Origin: Heyndrickxia sp050281185
Lineage (GTDB): Bacteria; Bacillota; Bacilli; Bacillales; Bacillaceae_C
Direction of reading: 5' to 3'
NCBI RefSeq assembly: GCF_050281185.1
Contig: NZ_JBNNWS010000014.1
Coordinates: 62,001 to 126,000 of the forward strand
DNA length: 64,000 nucleotides
Part shown: positions 1 to 9,112 of the stretch, piece after piece
Numbering within the stretch: the first letter of the stretch is position 1
Layout of the letters: each line of letters opens with the position of its first letter
Program-made: the position numbers and the translations under genes
The notes under the pieces: generated by a model
What the model was told of the DNA's origin: nothing
Databases searched by the model: none
Seen by the model: only the letters and a program-made list of their open reading frames with translations

Positions 1-1017
1 TTAGCATTAATTAATGAAAGAGCTCAGCTAGTTCAGGAAATTGGACGAGTTAAAGAAACCGGCGGTGTTAATCGTTATGACCCAGTCCGTGAGAGAATGA
101 TGCTTAATATGATAAAGGAAAATAATAATGGTCCCTTTGAAGATAAAACGGTTGAACATATTTTTAAAGAAATTTTTAAAGCAGGGCTAGATCTTCAACA
201 AGATAATCATCAAAAAGCACTCCTAGTTTCTCGTAAAAAGAAGCCTGAAGATACGATTATTAATATTAAGGGTGAAGCGATTGGTGACGGAAACCCTCAC
301 TTTGTTTTTGGACCTTGTGCAGTGGAATCATATGAACAAGTTGCACAAGTCGCACAATCCGTAAAATCAAAAGGATTAACCTTATTAAGAGGAGGAGCTT
401 ATAAACCTCGTACTTCACCTTATGATTTCCAAGGACTTGGTGTAGAAGGCTTGAAAATTTTAAAACAAATTGCAGATGAATTTGGTTTAGCCGTTATTAG
501 TGAAATTGTTTCACCAGCGGATATTGAAAAGGCTGTAGATTATATAGATGTCATTCAAATTGGAGCAAGAAATATGCAAAACTTTGAATTACTTAAAGCA
601 GCAGGTTCGGTTAAGAAACCAGTTCTATTAAAAAGAGGAATTGCCGCTACGATAGATGAATTTATCAATGCAGCTGAGTATATCATGTCACAAGGAAATG
701 GAGAGATTATTCTTTGTGAACGTGGAATAAGGACTTACGAAAGAGCAACTCGTAATACATTAGACATTACAGCAGTACCAATATTGAAACAAGAAACTCA
801 TTTACCGGTATTTGTTGATGTAACCCATTCAACTGGAAGAAGAGATCTATTATTACCTGCAGCAAAAGCAGCACTTGCAATCGGGGCTGACGGTATTATG
901 GCAGAAGTACATCCAGATCCAGCGGTTGCCCTCTCTGATGCAGCGCAGCAAATGGATTTAGATCAATTTGATAAATTTTATAAAGAATTGCAATCTACTC
1001 AACCAGTTAAAGCTTAA
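1..1017 (+). CDS. aroA: Bifunctional chorismate mutase / DAHP synthase (3' part, start outside window)
   Basis: The reading frame is open from base 1, so the gene starts upstream; 338 codons are visible and roughly the first 20 are missing compared with the 358-residue B. subtilis AroA. The N-terminal part is the end of an AroQ-type chorismate mutase helix (NRYDPVRER), followed by a class I DAHP synthase barrel with VFGPCAVES, RGGAYKPRTSPY, LLKRG and DVTHSTGRR. It condenses erythrose-4-phosphate with PEP, the first step of aromatic amino acid synthesis, and the mutase domain gives sensitivity to chorismate/prephenate. An internal ATG at 97 is not the start because homology continues upstream of it. 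A terminator follows and ccpA lies downstream, as in B. subtilis. Confidence 0.96.
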   Translation, partial: LALINERAQLVQEIGRVKETGGVNRYDPVRERMMLNMIKENNNGPFEDKTVEHIFKEIFKAGLDLQQDNHQKALLVSRKKKPEDTIINIKGEAIGDGNPHFVFGPCAVESYEQVAQVAQSVKSKGLTLLRGGAYKPRTSPYDFQGLGVEGLKILKQIADEFGLAVISEIVSPADIEKAVDYIDVIQIGARNMQNFELLKAAGSVKKPVLLKRGIAATIDEFINAAEYIMSQGNGEIILCERGIRTYERATRNTLDITAVPILKQETHLPVFVDVTHSTGRRDLLLPAAKAALAIGADGIMAEVHPDPAVALSDAAQQMDLDQFDKFYKELQSTQPVKA

Positions 1018-1027
1018 TTCTTCTAAA

Positions 1028-1056
1028 AAACCTTCTGTAAATCACAGAAGGTTTTT
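1028..1056 (+). terminator. Rho-independent terminator after aroA
   Basis: An 11-bp stem (AAACCTTCTGT / ACAGAAGGTTT) with a five-base loop is followed by a short T run directly after the aroA stop. Confidence 0.88.
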
Positions 1057-1104
1057 AAATGGATGAAAAAGTGTTGTCAATTTCGTGTATTTCATTGCAG
1101 GAAA

Positions 1105-1133
1105 TTGTTGTCTATCGTATGATAAAGTATAAT
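1105..1133 (+). promoter_or_regulatory. Putative sigma-A promoter of ccpA
   Basis: TTGTTG at 1105-1110 and a perfect TATAAT at 1128-1133 are separated by 17 bp, about 85 bp before the ccpA start. This is sequence pattern only. Confidence 0.6.
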
Positions 1134-1219
1134 ACATATTTTCACTGTAATGTGATTAGAAATGTAATGACTGATAAAAACTAAAGATATATCTGTCAGT
1201 AATGGAGTGTGAAGTATCA

Positions 1220-2218
1220 ATGAATATAACGATTTATGATGTAGCACGTGAGGCAAATGTTTCTATGGCTACTGTATCAAGGGTTGTAAATGGTAACCCG
1301 AATGTAAAACCAGCAACAAGAAAAAAAGTTAATGAGGTAATTGAAAGACTAGGATACCGCCCGAATGCGGTTGCTCGTGGTTTAGCAAGCAAGAAAACAA
1401 CTACAGTTGGAGTAATTATCCCTGATATATCAAATATTTTCTTTGCTGAGTTAGCAAGAGGAATTGAAGATATTGCAACAATGTATAAATACAATATAAT
1501 TTTAAGTAATTCAGATCAAAACAAAGAAAAAGAGTTACATTTGTTAAATACAATGCTAGGTAAACAAGTGGACGGTATTGTATTCATGGGTGGAAATATT
1601 ACGGAGGAGCATGTGGTAGAATTTGAGCGGTCTCCGGTTCCGATTGTTTTAGCAGGTTCGGTTGAACCATTCAACAAAATCCCATCGGTTAATATTAACT
1701 ATCGCCAAGCAACTTATGATGCAATCACGGAATTTATTGAAAGAGAGCATAAGCATATTGCTTTTGTTATTGGTCCAAAACATGATCCAATTAATTCAGA
1801 ACAAAAACTTGAGGGTTATAAAGAGGCCCTAGAAAAAGCGGGAATCCCATATAATGAGGAATATGTGATTGAAGGCGATTATACTTATGACTCTGGAATA
1901 GAAGCATGGCAAAAACTAAGCACCTTACCAAATAGGCCAACAGCTATTTTGGTAGGAAATGATGAAATGGCATTAGGAGTTATACACGGGGCACAGGACG
2001 AAGGAATAACTATCCCTGATCAAGTAGAAGTTATAACATCTGATAACACTCGTTTAGCTTTAATGGTTCGTCCACAGCTGACATCTGTGATTCAACCACT
2101 TTATGATATGGGCGCGGTTGCTATGCGCCTTTTAACTAAATATATGAACAAGGAAAAGGTGTCGGAAAATATCGTTATTCTTCCACATCGAATTGAGCAT
2201 CGAAGTTCGACAAAGTAA
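1220..2218 (+). CDS. ccpA: Catabolite control protein A (LacI family)
   Basis: Global regulator of carbon catabolite repression; in complex with HPr-Ser46-P it binds cre sites. The 332-residue product has the LacI helix-turn-helix at residues 4-23 (TIYDVAREANVSMATVSRV), the hinge helix RPNAVARGLASKK, and the periplasmic-binding-protein-like core with DEMALG and DNTRLALMVRPQ. It is nearly collinear with B. subtilis CcpA (334 residues). The ATG at 1220 is chosen because it gives the conserved MNITIYDVAREA N-terminus; an in-frame ATG at 1202 would add six non-conserved residues. It lies downstream of aroA but has its own promoter and terminator. A perfect cre is present elsewhere in this window (55056-55069). 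Confidence 0.97.
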   Translation: MNITIYDVAREANVSMATVSRVVNGNPNVKPATRKKVNEVIERLGYRPNAVARGLASKKTTTVGVIIPDISNIFFAELARGIEDIATMYKYNIILSNSDQNKEKELHLLNTMLGKQVDGIVFMGGNITEEHVVEFERSPVPIVLAGSVEPFNKIPSVNINYRQATYDAITEFIEREHKHIAFVIGPKHDPINSEQKLEGYKEALEKAGIPYNEEYVIEGDYTYDSGIEAWQKLSTLPNRPTAILVGNDEMALGVIHGAQDEGITIPDQVEVITSDNTRLALMVRPQLTSVIQPLYDMGAVAMRLLTKYMNKEKVSENIVILPHRIEHRSSTK

Positions 2219-2231
2219 ATAATAGAAATAC

Positions 2232-2270
2232 ATGCCTTTTGATAAAAAATATCGAGAGGCATATTTTTTA
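2232..2270 (+). terminator. Terminator after ccpA
   Basis: Imperfect stem ATGCCTTTTGATA / TATCGAGAGGCAT around an A-rich loop, followed by a T-rich stretch just after the ccpA stop. Confidence 0.7.
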
Positions 2271-2420
2271 GTTTGTACCTATAATATTTTTAACTGATAA
2301 CCTTTATAAAAGAAAATTGATACATGACATTATTTCTGATAAGCTAAATATGAGGAATAAGATATAAATTAAACAATAATATTATTTAGTATATGAGGAC
2401 CAAAAGGATGTGAAGTAGTT

Positions 2421-2969
2421 TTGGGGAAAGATTCAAAAAAAGAACTTTTTTCTTGGATTAAATCTATTTTACTTGCGGCTATAATCGTTTTTGTTTGCAG
2501 GTATTTTGTGTTTACTCCATCCATTGTTGTAGGACAATCAATGGAGCCAAATCTTCAAGATGGAAATAGAATTATTGTTAGCAAGTTAAGTGATATAAAA
2601 CGGTTTGATGAAATTGTTTTTCACGCACCAGATGAAGATGAACACTATGTAAAAAGAGTCATCGGTTTACCTGGAGATCATATTGAAATGAAAAATGATG
2701 TGTTATACATTAATGGTAAGGCTTATCAGGAACCTTACTTAAAAGAAAAGAAAAAAGAAATTGCCCCTATGCAAAAGTTAACCGAAGATTTTACTTTAGA
2801 AGAATACACTCAGAAAAAGAAAATACCTAAAGGTTATCTATTTGTTTTAGGGGATAATCGTCTAGTAAGTAAAGACAGCAGAAGTTTTGGTCTAATCCCA
2901 ATGGATTCGGTGATCGGAAAAGTAAAAGTACGATTCTGGCCATTTAATGAAATCAAGGTATTTAAATAA
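2421..2969 (+). CDS. Type I signal peptidase (SipS/SipT type)
   Basis: Membrane-bound serine protease that removes signal peptides from Sec-exported proteins. The 182-residue protein has one N-terminal membrane segment (about residues 15-33), the catalytic serine in GQSMEP (Ser40), the catalytic lysine in YVKRVIGLPGD (Lys78) and the conserved GDNR...SRSFG box near residue 145. Length matches the short Gram-positive SipS/T/U/V class. The start is a TTG with AAGGATG upstream. In B. subtilis the space between ccpA and acuC holds motPS; here this lone gene occupies it. Which Sip paralogue it corresponds to cannot be decided. Confidence 0.92.
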   Translation: MGKDSKKELFSWIKSILLAAIIVFVCRYFVFTPSIVVGQSMEPNLQDGNRIIVSKLSDIKRFDEIVFHAPDEDEHYVKRVIGLPGDHIEMKNDVLYINGKAYQEPYLKEKKKEIAPMQKLTEDFTLEEYTQKKKIPKGYLFVLGDNRLVSKDSRSFGLIPMDSVIGKVKVRFWPFNEIKVFK

Positions 2970-2972
2970 GAA

Positions 2973-3106
2973 GGTTTTATTAATAATTATTGTTGATACA
3001 ATTGCCTATAGGAAATGCGTGAAGCGATTTATATATGGAGTATAACTAGCTTGAACGCATAGCCAACAGGACTTTTTTAGAAACAACAACATTTTTTAAC
3101 AAAGCC
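2973..3106. repeat. MITE-like repeat, family 1, copy 1
   Basis: A 134-bp element bounded by GGTTTTATTAATAATTATTG and TTAACAAAGCC. Inside lies the family core with a nested inverted repeat (ATGCGTGAAGCGATTT ... GAACGCAT). Clearly related to the copies at 18578, 34875, 53619, 55597 and 60482. Confidence 0.85.
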
Positions 3107-3112
3107 AATAAG

Positions 3113-3148
3113 AAAAATAGTCCTCATTGATAAGAGGACTATTTTTTT
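3113..3148 (-). terminator. Terminator of the acuABC operon (bidirectional)
   Basis: Stem AAATAGTCCTC / GAGGACTATTT with T runs on both strands. The acuC stop codon (3139-3141) lies inside the stem, so the last codons of acuC form part of the terminator. Confidence 0.85.
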
Positions 3149-4311
3149 GTAGTGTTTTTTTGCTGTTGAATGAAATGCAATACCCTTTCAAGATTTTTTC
3201 GGTTTTTTTCTGTTATCTCTTGTTTCCTTGGAATCGGTTTATACATATCATTTGGATCTTCCCATGTTGTTGCTATTGGAATAGGTGCTTTTGACTTCCA
3301 ATTGTTTACCCATGTAGGAGGCAATTCCCCAGATACACTTGGAAAATTAATCATTTCTAACCAAATGTGTGACCACGCTCTCGGTACAACCCTCCATATA
3401 TCATATCCACCACCGCCAACTGCGATCCATTTTCCATCACAGTATTGATGGGCAAGCTCATGTGCAATCTTCGGGATTTCTTTGTATATATTGATAGTCG
3501 CAGATAAATGGGTGAGCGGGTCATAATAATGGGCATCAGCCCCATTTTGAGTCAGAATAATATCTGGTTTAAAATAATTTGCTACTTCCCATACAGACTC
3601 CTTATAGCATTCTAGCCATGATTCATCTTCTGTAAAAGCATCTAAAGGTATATTAAACGAAAAGCCATAACCTTTTCCGTTTCCCCATTCATTTACATTG
3701 CCTGTACCTGGAAATAAATATCTTCCTGTTTCATGAATTGAATAAGTACAGACTGATTCATCATCATAAAATGACCATTGGACACCATCACCATGGTGTG
3801 CATCTGTATCAATATAAAGAACTCTTGCATGATACTTTTCTTGCAAATATTTGATTGCTACCGAACTATCATTATAGATGCAAAAACCTGATGCTTTCCC
3901 TCGAAATCCATGATGAAGCCCGCCGCCAAGATGAACAGCATGTTTACTCTTATCCGTCATTACATGATCTACAGCAGTAAGTGTTCCTCCGACTAAAAGG
4001 GCACTAGCTTCATGCATACCTGTAAAAATGGGTGTATCTTCCGTTCCTAATCCATAGTTTTCTGCAATATCTTCCGCTAGCATTCCAAGTCCCGCTTTTT
4101 TGACAGCTTCAATATATGCAGGATCGTGGATTAAACGAAGTTCTTCATCTGATGCAATACGAGGAGAAATGATGTCATCATTACTAATTGCCCCAATCTC
4201 TTTTAATAAATCAAGTGTCAGAGTTAGACGAAATTGGTTAAAAGGATGGTTCTTGGAAAAACGATAAGAAAGTAATTCATCTGAATAAATAAAAACAGCA
4301 TCCTTTGTCAT
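3139..4311 (-). CDS. acuC: AcuC, histone-deacetylase-family protein deacetylase
   Basis: Class I HDAC-like zinc enzyme; in B. subtilis AcuC removes the acetyl group from acetyl-CoA synthetase and so reactivates it. The 390-residue product shows the arginase/deacetylase signature: GGGLHHGFRGKASGFCIYND, the metal-binding DTDAHHGDG, NGADAHYYDPLTHL and GGGGYD. The ATG at 4311 is chosen because it overlaps the acuB stop (TAATG) and gives the MTKDAVFIYS start; an upstream in-frame start at 4338 would overlap acuB by 28 nt. Third gene of acuABC, divergent from its target gene acsA. Confidence 0.96.
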   Translation of the reverse strand: MTKDAVFIYSDELLSYRFSKNHPFNQFRLTLTLDLLKEIGAISNDDIISPRIASDEELRLIHDPAYIEAVKKAGLGMLAEDIAENYGLGTEDTPIFTGMHEASALLVGGTLTAVDHVMTDKSKHAVHLGGGLHHGFRGKASGFCIYNDSSVAIKYLQEKYHARVLYIDTDAHHGDGVQWSFYDDESVCTYSIHETGRYLFPGTGNVNEWGNGKGYGFSFNIPLDAFTEDESWLECYKESVWEVANYFKPDIILTQNGADAHYYDPLTHLSATINIYKEIPKIAHELAHQYCDGKWIAVGGGGYDIWRVVPRAWSHIWLEMINFPSVSGELPPTWVNNWKSKAPIPIATTWEDPNDMYKPIPRKQEITEKNRKNLERVLHFIQQQKNTTKK

Positions 4312-4958
4312 TATGACATACCTGGCATATTTGGCCATAGAACTTGATGGCCTTTTTCTTCAAGATGTTTAATTACACGGATCGGATTCATTGTTTTGAT
4401 TCTAAATACTAGAATTTTTGAATGCTGATCTTTCTTATCAGGGTATACAAGAACACTATGGACATTTACATTTAATTGACTAAAAATACTTGTTATTTCA
4501 TGAAGAATTCCGGTTCGATTCGGGACTTTGATTTCAATTTGGGATCCAGGTTGATTCGCACCTGTCAACTCAACCATTGTTCGCAAAATATCTGTACCAG
4601 TAATGATGCCCACTACTTTTTGATGAAGAACAATTGGGAGGCATCCAATACGATGTTCGTATAATAAGCCTGCTACTTCTTCAACAAAATCTAAAGGATG
4701 CCCAAATATTACATCTGTTTTCATGATTTCCTTAAGTGGAATATCAAGTTCTTTTTTTAGATGCTCGTTTTCGAAAAAGGGTGATGGTGATGCATCCTTA
4801 ATATCGCGTTCTGTTACTAGTCCAATTAGATGGCGTTCTTGATCGATAATGGGGATATGGCGAATTTTTCTTTCTCTCATTAATATAAGGGCAGAATGTA
4901 TTGTATCATCCGCATATAAAGTGGCCACATCCGTCTTCATAATTTCTTCAATTACCAC
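4311..4958 (-). CDS. acuB: AcuB, CBS-ACT domain protein
   Basis: A 215-residue protein with two N-terminal CBS domains (about residues 1-135, with EEIMKTDVATL and KEIMKTDVIFGHPLDFVEEV) and a C-terminal ACT domain (about 140-205). In B. subtilis acuB belongs to the acetoin/acetate utilisation operon; its exact role is unclear, and adenylate sensing through CBS is an inference. GTG at 4958 is preferred as start because it sits 9 nt after AAGGGG and yields the ortholog length (about 214); a TTG at 4967 would add three residues. Translationally coupled to acuC. Confidence 0.93.
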   Translation of the reverse strand: MVIEEIMKTDVATLYADDTIHSALILMRERKIRHIPIIDQERHLIGLVTERDIKDASPSPFFENEHLKKELDIPLKEIMKTDVIFGHPLDFVEEVAGLLYEHRIGCLPIVLHQKVVGIITGTDILRTMVELTGANQPGSQIEIKVPNRTGILHEITSIFSQLNVNVHSVLVYPDKKDQHSKILVFRIKTMNPIRVIKHLEEKGHQVLWPNMPGMS

Positions 4959-5009
4959 AAAAACCAACCCCTTTTAGGTAATTTACCAATCCAATCTCTA
5001 ACCTTTAAA

Positions 5010-5642
5010 TTAATACATAAATCGATTCATAAATCGTAATTGGTCGAATTTTTGAATAGAATCATTGTCAATTCTTTTGCCAATCTTGGCCATCAGACAA
5101 TTAGCTGGGTGGGAGCTTATTTCGGGATCATCAGTTGCAAACCATTCTAACCCGCCTGCACCCATCATTTTTTCCATTACTTTTCGATACTCCCAAACAT
5201 TTAAGCCTGTTCCTTTTAAATCCCAATGCCAATAATATTCCGTAGTTATGATTATATAATCTTCCATGGCATCGTCCATCATAGAGACTTTTATTAAGCT
5301 TTTACCTACTGAACATCCTCTATATTTCGGAATGACCTCAATTGCACCGAGCTCTATTAAATTCTCCATCTTTCCTTGTGACCATCGCTCCAGAGGATCT
5401 GGATATAAATATGTAACATATCCAACAATGGTATTATTTTCTCTAGCAATAATAATTCTACCTTCAGGTAAATCAGCGATCTCTACTAATGCTTTATGCT
5501 GTTGTAAAGGTGGGCGAAAGGCAATCAAATCTTTGTGAAATTCAAGACTTGATAATTGGTCAGAAGGAATAGGTCCTTCGATAATTAAATTGCCTTTAGT
5601 TGTCTTTAATTCCATGGCATTATATATTCTCACATGCTCCAT
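5010..5642 (-). CDS. acuA: AcuA, GNAT protein acetyltransferase acting on AcsA
   Basis: GNAT-family acetyltransferase, 210 residues. In B. subtilis AcuA acetylates the active-site lysine of AcsA (Lys549) and switches it off. The acetyl-CoA-binding segment is visible as EVIPKYRGCSVGKSLIK (about residues 102-118). The ATG is preceded by GGGGTGG at a suitable distance. First gene of acuABC and divergent from acsA, so writer (AcuA), eraser (AcuC) and substrate are encoded together. Confidence 0.95.
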   Translation of the reverse strand: MEHVRIYNAMELKTTKGNLIIEGPIPSDQLSSLEFHKDLIAFRPPLQQHKALVEIADLPEGRIIIARENNTIVGYVTYLYPDPLERWSQGKMENLIELGAIEVIPKYRGCSVGKSLIKVSMMDDAMEDYIIITTEYYWHWDLKGTGLNVWEYRKVMEKMMGAGGLEWFATDDPEISSHPANCLMAKIGKRIDNDSIQKFDQLRFMNRFMY

Positions 5643-5673
5643 TTTGCCACCCCTAATACTATTTTCTAAAGCT

Positions 5674-5679
5674 ATTATA
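5674..5679 (-). promoter_or_regulatory. Possible -10 of the acuABC promoter
   Basis: Reverse-strand TATAAT about 35 bp before the acuA start. The matching -35 (TTAGAG at 17 bp) is poor, so this is tentative. Confidence 0.35.
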
Positions 5680-5736
5680 CATGATGGATTGTTATTCTCT
5701 AAATAATAAATCGAATTTTTTGTATATTTATCGAGT

Positions 5737-5830
5737 GGCTTTGTTAATTATTGTTCAAATAATGTCTGGGGAGTATAATGCTCAGCTAGTTATCATTCGT
5801 CTGGAAATAGCTTCTGTCAATTTCAATAAA
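5737..5830. repeat. MITE-like repeat, family 1, degenerate partial copy
   Basis: Begins with GGCTTTGTTAATTATTGTT like other family members and keeps GTATAATGCTCAGCTAGTTA, but the opposite end is not recognisable. It lies in the acuA-acsA divergent spacer. The right boundary is approximate. Confidence 0.5.
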
Positions 5831-5866
5831 AACTAATTTCAAAGTTTTACGAGAAAATAAAAATTT

Positions 5867-5895
5867 TTGTGAAATCTTTTATTTTATACTATAAT
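5867..5895 (+). promoter_or_regulatory. Putative sigma-A promoter of acsA
   Basis: TTGTGA at 5867-5872, 17-bp spacer, TATAAT at 5890-5895, about 35 bp before the acsA start. No good cre match was seen in this spacer, although acsA is CcpA-controlled in B. subtilis. Confidence 0.65.
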
Positions 5896-5929
5896 AATAG
5901 AGTGAATATTTGAAAAAGGGGGATTTGCA

Positions 5930-7648
5930 ATGAAATTGGGAGCGCTATCACCTATTAAGGGAAATTATAATCTACAAAGTTATGAGGATACTTACAGTAC
6001 CTTTGATTGGAAGGATACAGAAAAAGCTTTTTCATGGTTTGAAACAGGGAAAGTAAATATGGCTTATGAAGCAATTGATCGTCATGTAAATACATACCGT
6101 AAAAATAAGGTAGCCCTTTATTATCGGGATGAAACAAGAAATGAAAAATATACATTTAAAGAAATGAAGGAGCTTTCGGACAGAGCGGGCAATCTTTTTA
6201 AATCGCATGGGAATGTGGAAAAAGGGGATCGGGTGTTTATTTTTATGCCGCGTTCACCAGAGTTATACGCGGCAGCCCTCGGAGCTATTAAAGTAGGAGC
6301 AATCATCGGACCGCTATTTGAAGCGTTTATGGAAGGTGCTGTTAGGGATAGATTAGAAGATAGTGAAGCAAAGGTTTTAGTGACTACACCTGAGCTTGTT
6401 AGCCGTGTTCCTGTGGATCAGCTGCCAGCATTGAAAACAATTTTCTTAGTGGGGTCAAATATAGAAGAAAGTGACAAATATATAGACTTTCTAAAGCATT
6501 TAAAAACGGCATCTAAGGAATTAGAAATAGAATGGGTAGATAGAACGGACGGCTTAATCCTTCATTATACATCAGGATCGACTGGGAAACCAAAGGGTGT
6601 TCTTCATGTCCATAATGCGATGATTCAACAATATCAAACAGCTAAATGGGTGTTAGACCTACAGGAAGAAGATATTTATTGGTGTACAGCAGATCCAGGG
6701 TGGGTTACAGGTACTTCTTATGGAATGTTTGGCCCTTGGTTAACTGGAACATCTAATGTTATTGTAGGTGGGCGTTTCAAGCCGGAAGATTGGTATAAAA
6801 CCATTGAAGATTTTGGAGTAACTGTATGGTATAGTGCACCAACTGCGTTTCGTATGTTAATGGGTGCAGGCGATGAGATTATTAAAAAATTTAATTTGGA
6901 TTCCTTGCGACATGTTTTAAGTGTAGGTGAACCACTTAACCCTGAAGTAATCCGTTGGGGAATGAAGGTATTTAATAAACGAATCCATGATACATGGTGG
7001 ATGACGGAAACAGGTGCACATTTAATCTGTAACTATCCTTGTATGGAGATAAAACCAGGTTCGATGGGGAAACCGATTCCTGGTGTTGAAGCGGCCATCG
7101 TCGATGATCAAGGAAATGTTTTACCGCCGAATCGTATGGGGAATTTAGCAATTAAAAAAGGATGGCCTTCTATGATGCATGCGATTTGGAATAATCAAGC
7201 AAAATATGAATCCTATTTCTTGCCAGGCGGTTGGTATGTTTCAGGAGATTCCGCCTATATGGATGAGGATGGATATTTTTGGTTCCAAGGCCGAGTCGAT
7301 GATGTCATCATGACTTCTGGGGAACGTGTAGGACCATTTGAAGTTGAAAGCAAATTATTAGAACATCCGGCAATCGCTGAGGCAGGAGTTATTGGCAAAC
7401 CTGATCCTGTACGTGGTGAGATTATAAAAGCCTTTGTTGCTCTAGTAGATGGTTATAATGAATCAGATGAGCTAAAAGAAGAAATTCGTCAGTTTGTGAA
7501 AAAAGGTCTTGCAGCACATGCGGCCCCTAGAGAAATTGAGTTTCGTGATAAACTGCCAAAAACAAGAAGCGGTAAAATTATGCGTCGTGTCTTAAAAGCA
7601 TGGGAATTAAATTTACCAGCTGGAGATCTATCAACAATGGAAGATTAA
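5930..7648 (+). CDS. acsA: Acetyl-CoA synthetase (AMP-forming)
   Basis: Converts acetate, ATP and CoA to acetyl-CoA via acetyl-AMP. The 572-residue protein carries the ANL-superfamily P-loop HYTSGSTGKPKGV (about residue 212), the WWMTETG motif and the C-terminal PKTRSGKIMRR with catalytic Lys549, the same position that AcuA acetylates in B. subtilis. GGGGG stands 7 nt before the ATG. It is divergent from acuABC, followed by its own terminator, and not followed by other acetate genes. Confidence 0.97.
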   Translation: MKLGALSPIKGNYNLQSYEDTYSTFDWKDTEKAFSWFETGKVNMAYEAIDRHVNTYRKNKVALYYRDETRNEKYTFKEMKELSDRAGNLFKSHGNVEKGDRVFIFMPRSPELYAAALGAIKVGAIIGPLFEAFMEGAVRDRLEDSEAKVLVTTPELVSRVPVDQLPALKTIFLVGSNIEESDKYIDFLKHLKTASKELEIEWVDRTDGLILHYTSGSTGKPKGVLHVHNAMIQQYQTAKWVLDLQEEDIYWCTADPGWVTGTSYGMFGPWLTGTSNVIVGGRFKPEDWYKTIEDFGVTVWYSAPTAFRMLMGAGDEIIKKFNLDSLRHVLSVGEPLNPEVIRWGMKVFNKRIHDTWWMTETGAHLICNYPCMEIKPGSMGKPIPGVEAAIVDDQGNVLPPNRMGNLAIKKGWPSMMHAIWNNQAKYESYFLPGGWYVSGDSAYMDEDGYFWFQGRVDDVIMTSGERVGPFEVESKLLEHPAIAEAGVIGKPDPVRGEIIKAFVALVDGYNESDELKEEIRQFVKKGLAAHAAPREIEFRDKLPKTRSGKIMRRVLKAWELNLPAGDLSTMED

Positions 7649-7656
7649 AAATATAC

Positions 7657-7690
7657 AAAAAAGCCCGTTTGAATTATTCGGGCTTTTTGT
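7657..7690 (+). terminator. Terminator after acsA
   Basis: Stem AAAAAGCCCG / CGGGCTTTTT with an 11-base loop. Confidence 0.9.
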
Positions 7691-7794
7691 ATGCTAATAA
7701 TTGAGTTTTATTTAGAAAAGTGTAAAGGAACTAGGTTTATCGTGAAGGATTTATTTTTAATATGAAAGAATGCTTCGAAACATCAATAGAGATT

Positions 7795-8430
7795 TCAAAT
7801 TGGAATATTTACCATTTTCGTTTTTTGAAGTAGTCCAGCATCAATCCAATCATCTATATGCTGATAATATTTTTCTACAAAATAACGATCTTGAGGGAAA
7901 ATATTCCACACTTCTCTTAAATATTGTCCATTTAGAAATGGCATTGTGAGAAGACTTTTTAGTTGAATAATCAAAAAGCTGATATCGCTAATAGAATAGG
8001 TGTTTTCTTGAATTGCCGCTTCAATTAATTTTTTGTATAAAAATCTTTCCTTCATCAAATAGGATGAAGTAATTTCTCTTACAATCTGTGAATCAAGAGA
8101 CACCTCTCTCCAAACTAACCTCGACAGCAAATGGTTGTTACTCTGAAAAGATAATATTTTATAAACTGCTCTCTTTAAACAATAGTCCGGTCGCTCGTAT
8201 GCTAATAAACTTACTTCTTCCTCTAAATAAGTAAGATAAGCCTCAAAAAAAAGAACGAGACATTTCTCTAGCAGACCTTGTTTACCTTCAAAATAATAGG
8301 AAATATTTGCAGGATTCACTTTTGCCTTTTTGGCAATATCTCTAATTGATGTTCCATCATAGCCTTGGATATTAAATAATGAAATGGCTGCCTCAATAAT
8401 CGTTTCCTTAGTAGACACCTTCACTTTCAT
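7795..8430 (-). CDS. refZ: RefZ, TetR-family regulator of FtsZ placement
   Basis: A 211-residue TetR-type protein with N-terminal helix-turn-helix (about residues 10-55; ETIIEAAISLFNIQGYDGTS, IRDIAKKAKVNPANISYYF). RefZ (YttP) in B. subtilis is made early in sporulation, binds motifs near the replication origin and affects Z-ring positioning. Assignment rests on the distinctive N-terminus and on the neighbourhood: yttP-ytsP-ytrP-rpsD are consecutive in B. subtilis, as here, although here refZ and dgcP are divergent from ytsP. Binding sites for it were not identified in this window. Confidence 0.85.
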   Translation of the reverse strand: MKVKVSTKETIIEAAISLFNIQGYDGTSIRDIAKKAKVNPANISYYFEGKQGLLEKCLVLFFEAYLTYLEEEVSLLAYERPDYCLKRAVYKILSFQSNNHLLSRLVWREVSLDSQIVREITSSYLMKERFLYKKLIEAAIQENTYSISDISFLIIQLKSLLTMPFLNGQYLREVWNIFPQDRYFVEKYYQHIDDWIDAGLLQKTKMVNIPI

Positions 8431-8628
8431 CTAAAATCCCTCATTTCAATTTCTTTTGCTTGATTAATAGAATCATTTATGCTAAAAGTAATTCAAGCAT
8501 ATAAAAATATCTCTTTAATTATTTCTCGATTTAGTTTAGTTTCCCTTTAAGTAAATATCGACAAGATCTTTAAAAAAAGACAAGGATCTACAACTTTAGT
8601 AAATATTTGTTGAGTTAGGGTGATAATG

Positions 8629-9108
8629 ATGTTTCATTCGACAGCATATGAAGGAACACAAGAGGAAAAATACAATTTATTAAAAAAACAACTAAAAGCA
8701 TTAGTTGAAGATGAACCTAATCGAATAGCCAATTTAAGTAATGCTTCTGCATTATTAAACCAATTTTTGGATCGAATCAATTGGGTTGGTTTTTATTTAA
8801 TGGATGGGGAAGAGCTTGTATTAGGTCCATTCCAAGGGCTTCCAGCATGTGTGCGCATTCCTTTAGGAAAAGGAGTTTGTGGAACAGCAATACAAGAAAG
8901 AAAAACATTAAGGGTAGCAGATGTGAATGAATTTCCAGGACATATAGCTTGTGACGCTGCTTCACAATCAGAAATTGTTGTTCCTATTATCAAAAACAAC
9001 ACATTAGTCGGTGTTCTTGATATTGATAGTCCTGAAAAAAATCGTTTTGATGAGACCGATGAAATTCAATTAAATGAATTTGTAGAAATTTTAAAGAAAT
9101 ACCTCTAA
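8629..9108 (+). CDS. ytsP: Free methionine-(R)-sulfoxide reductase (GAF-domain fRMsr)
   Basis: A single GAF domain of 159 residues. The family reduces free methionine-R-sulfoxide using cysteines, seen here in GPFQGLPACVRIP, GKGVCGTA and FPGHIACDAASQSE. The B. subtilis homologue is YtsP. Three starts are possible in a row: GTG 8620, ATG 8626, ATG 8629; the last is chosen because it gives the ortholog-like MFH start 8 nt after AGGG. Monocistronic; repeat sequence and a terminator follow. Confidence 0.9.
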   Translation: MFHSTAYEGTQEEKYNLLKKQLKALVEDEPNRIANLSNASALLNQFLDRINWVGFYLMDGEELVLGPFQGLPACVRIPLGKGVCGTAIQERKTLRVADVNEFPGHIACDAASQSEIVVPIIKNNTLVGVLDIDSPEKNRFDETDEIQLNEFVEILKKYL

Positions 9109-9112
9109 TAAC

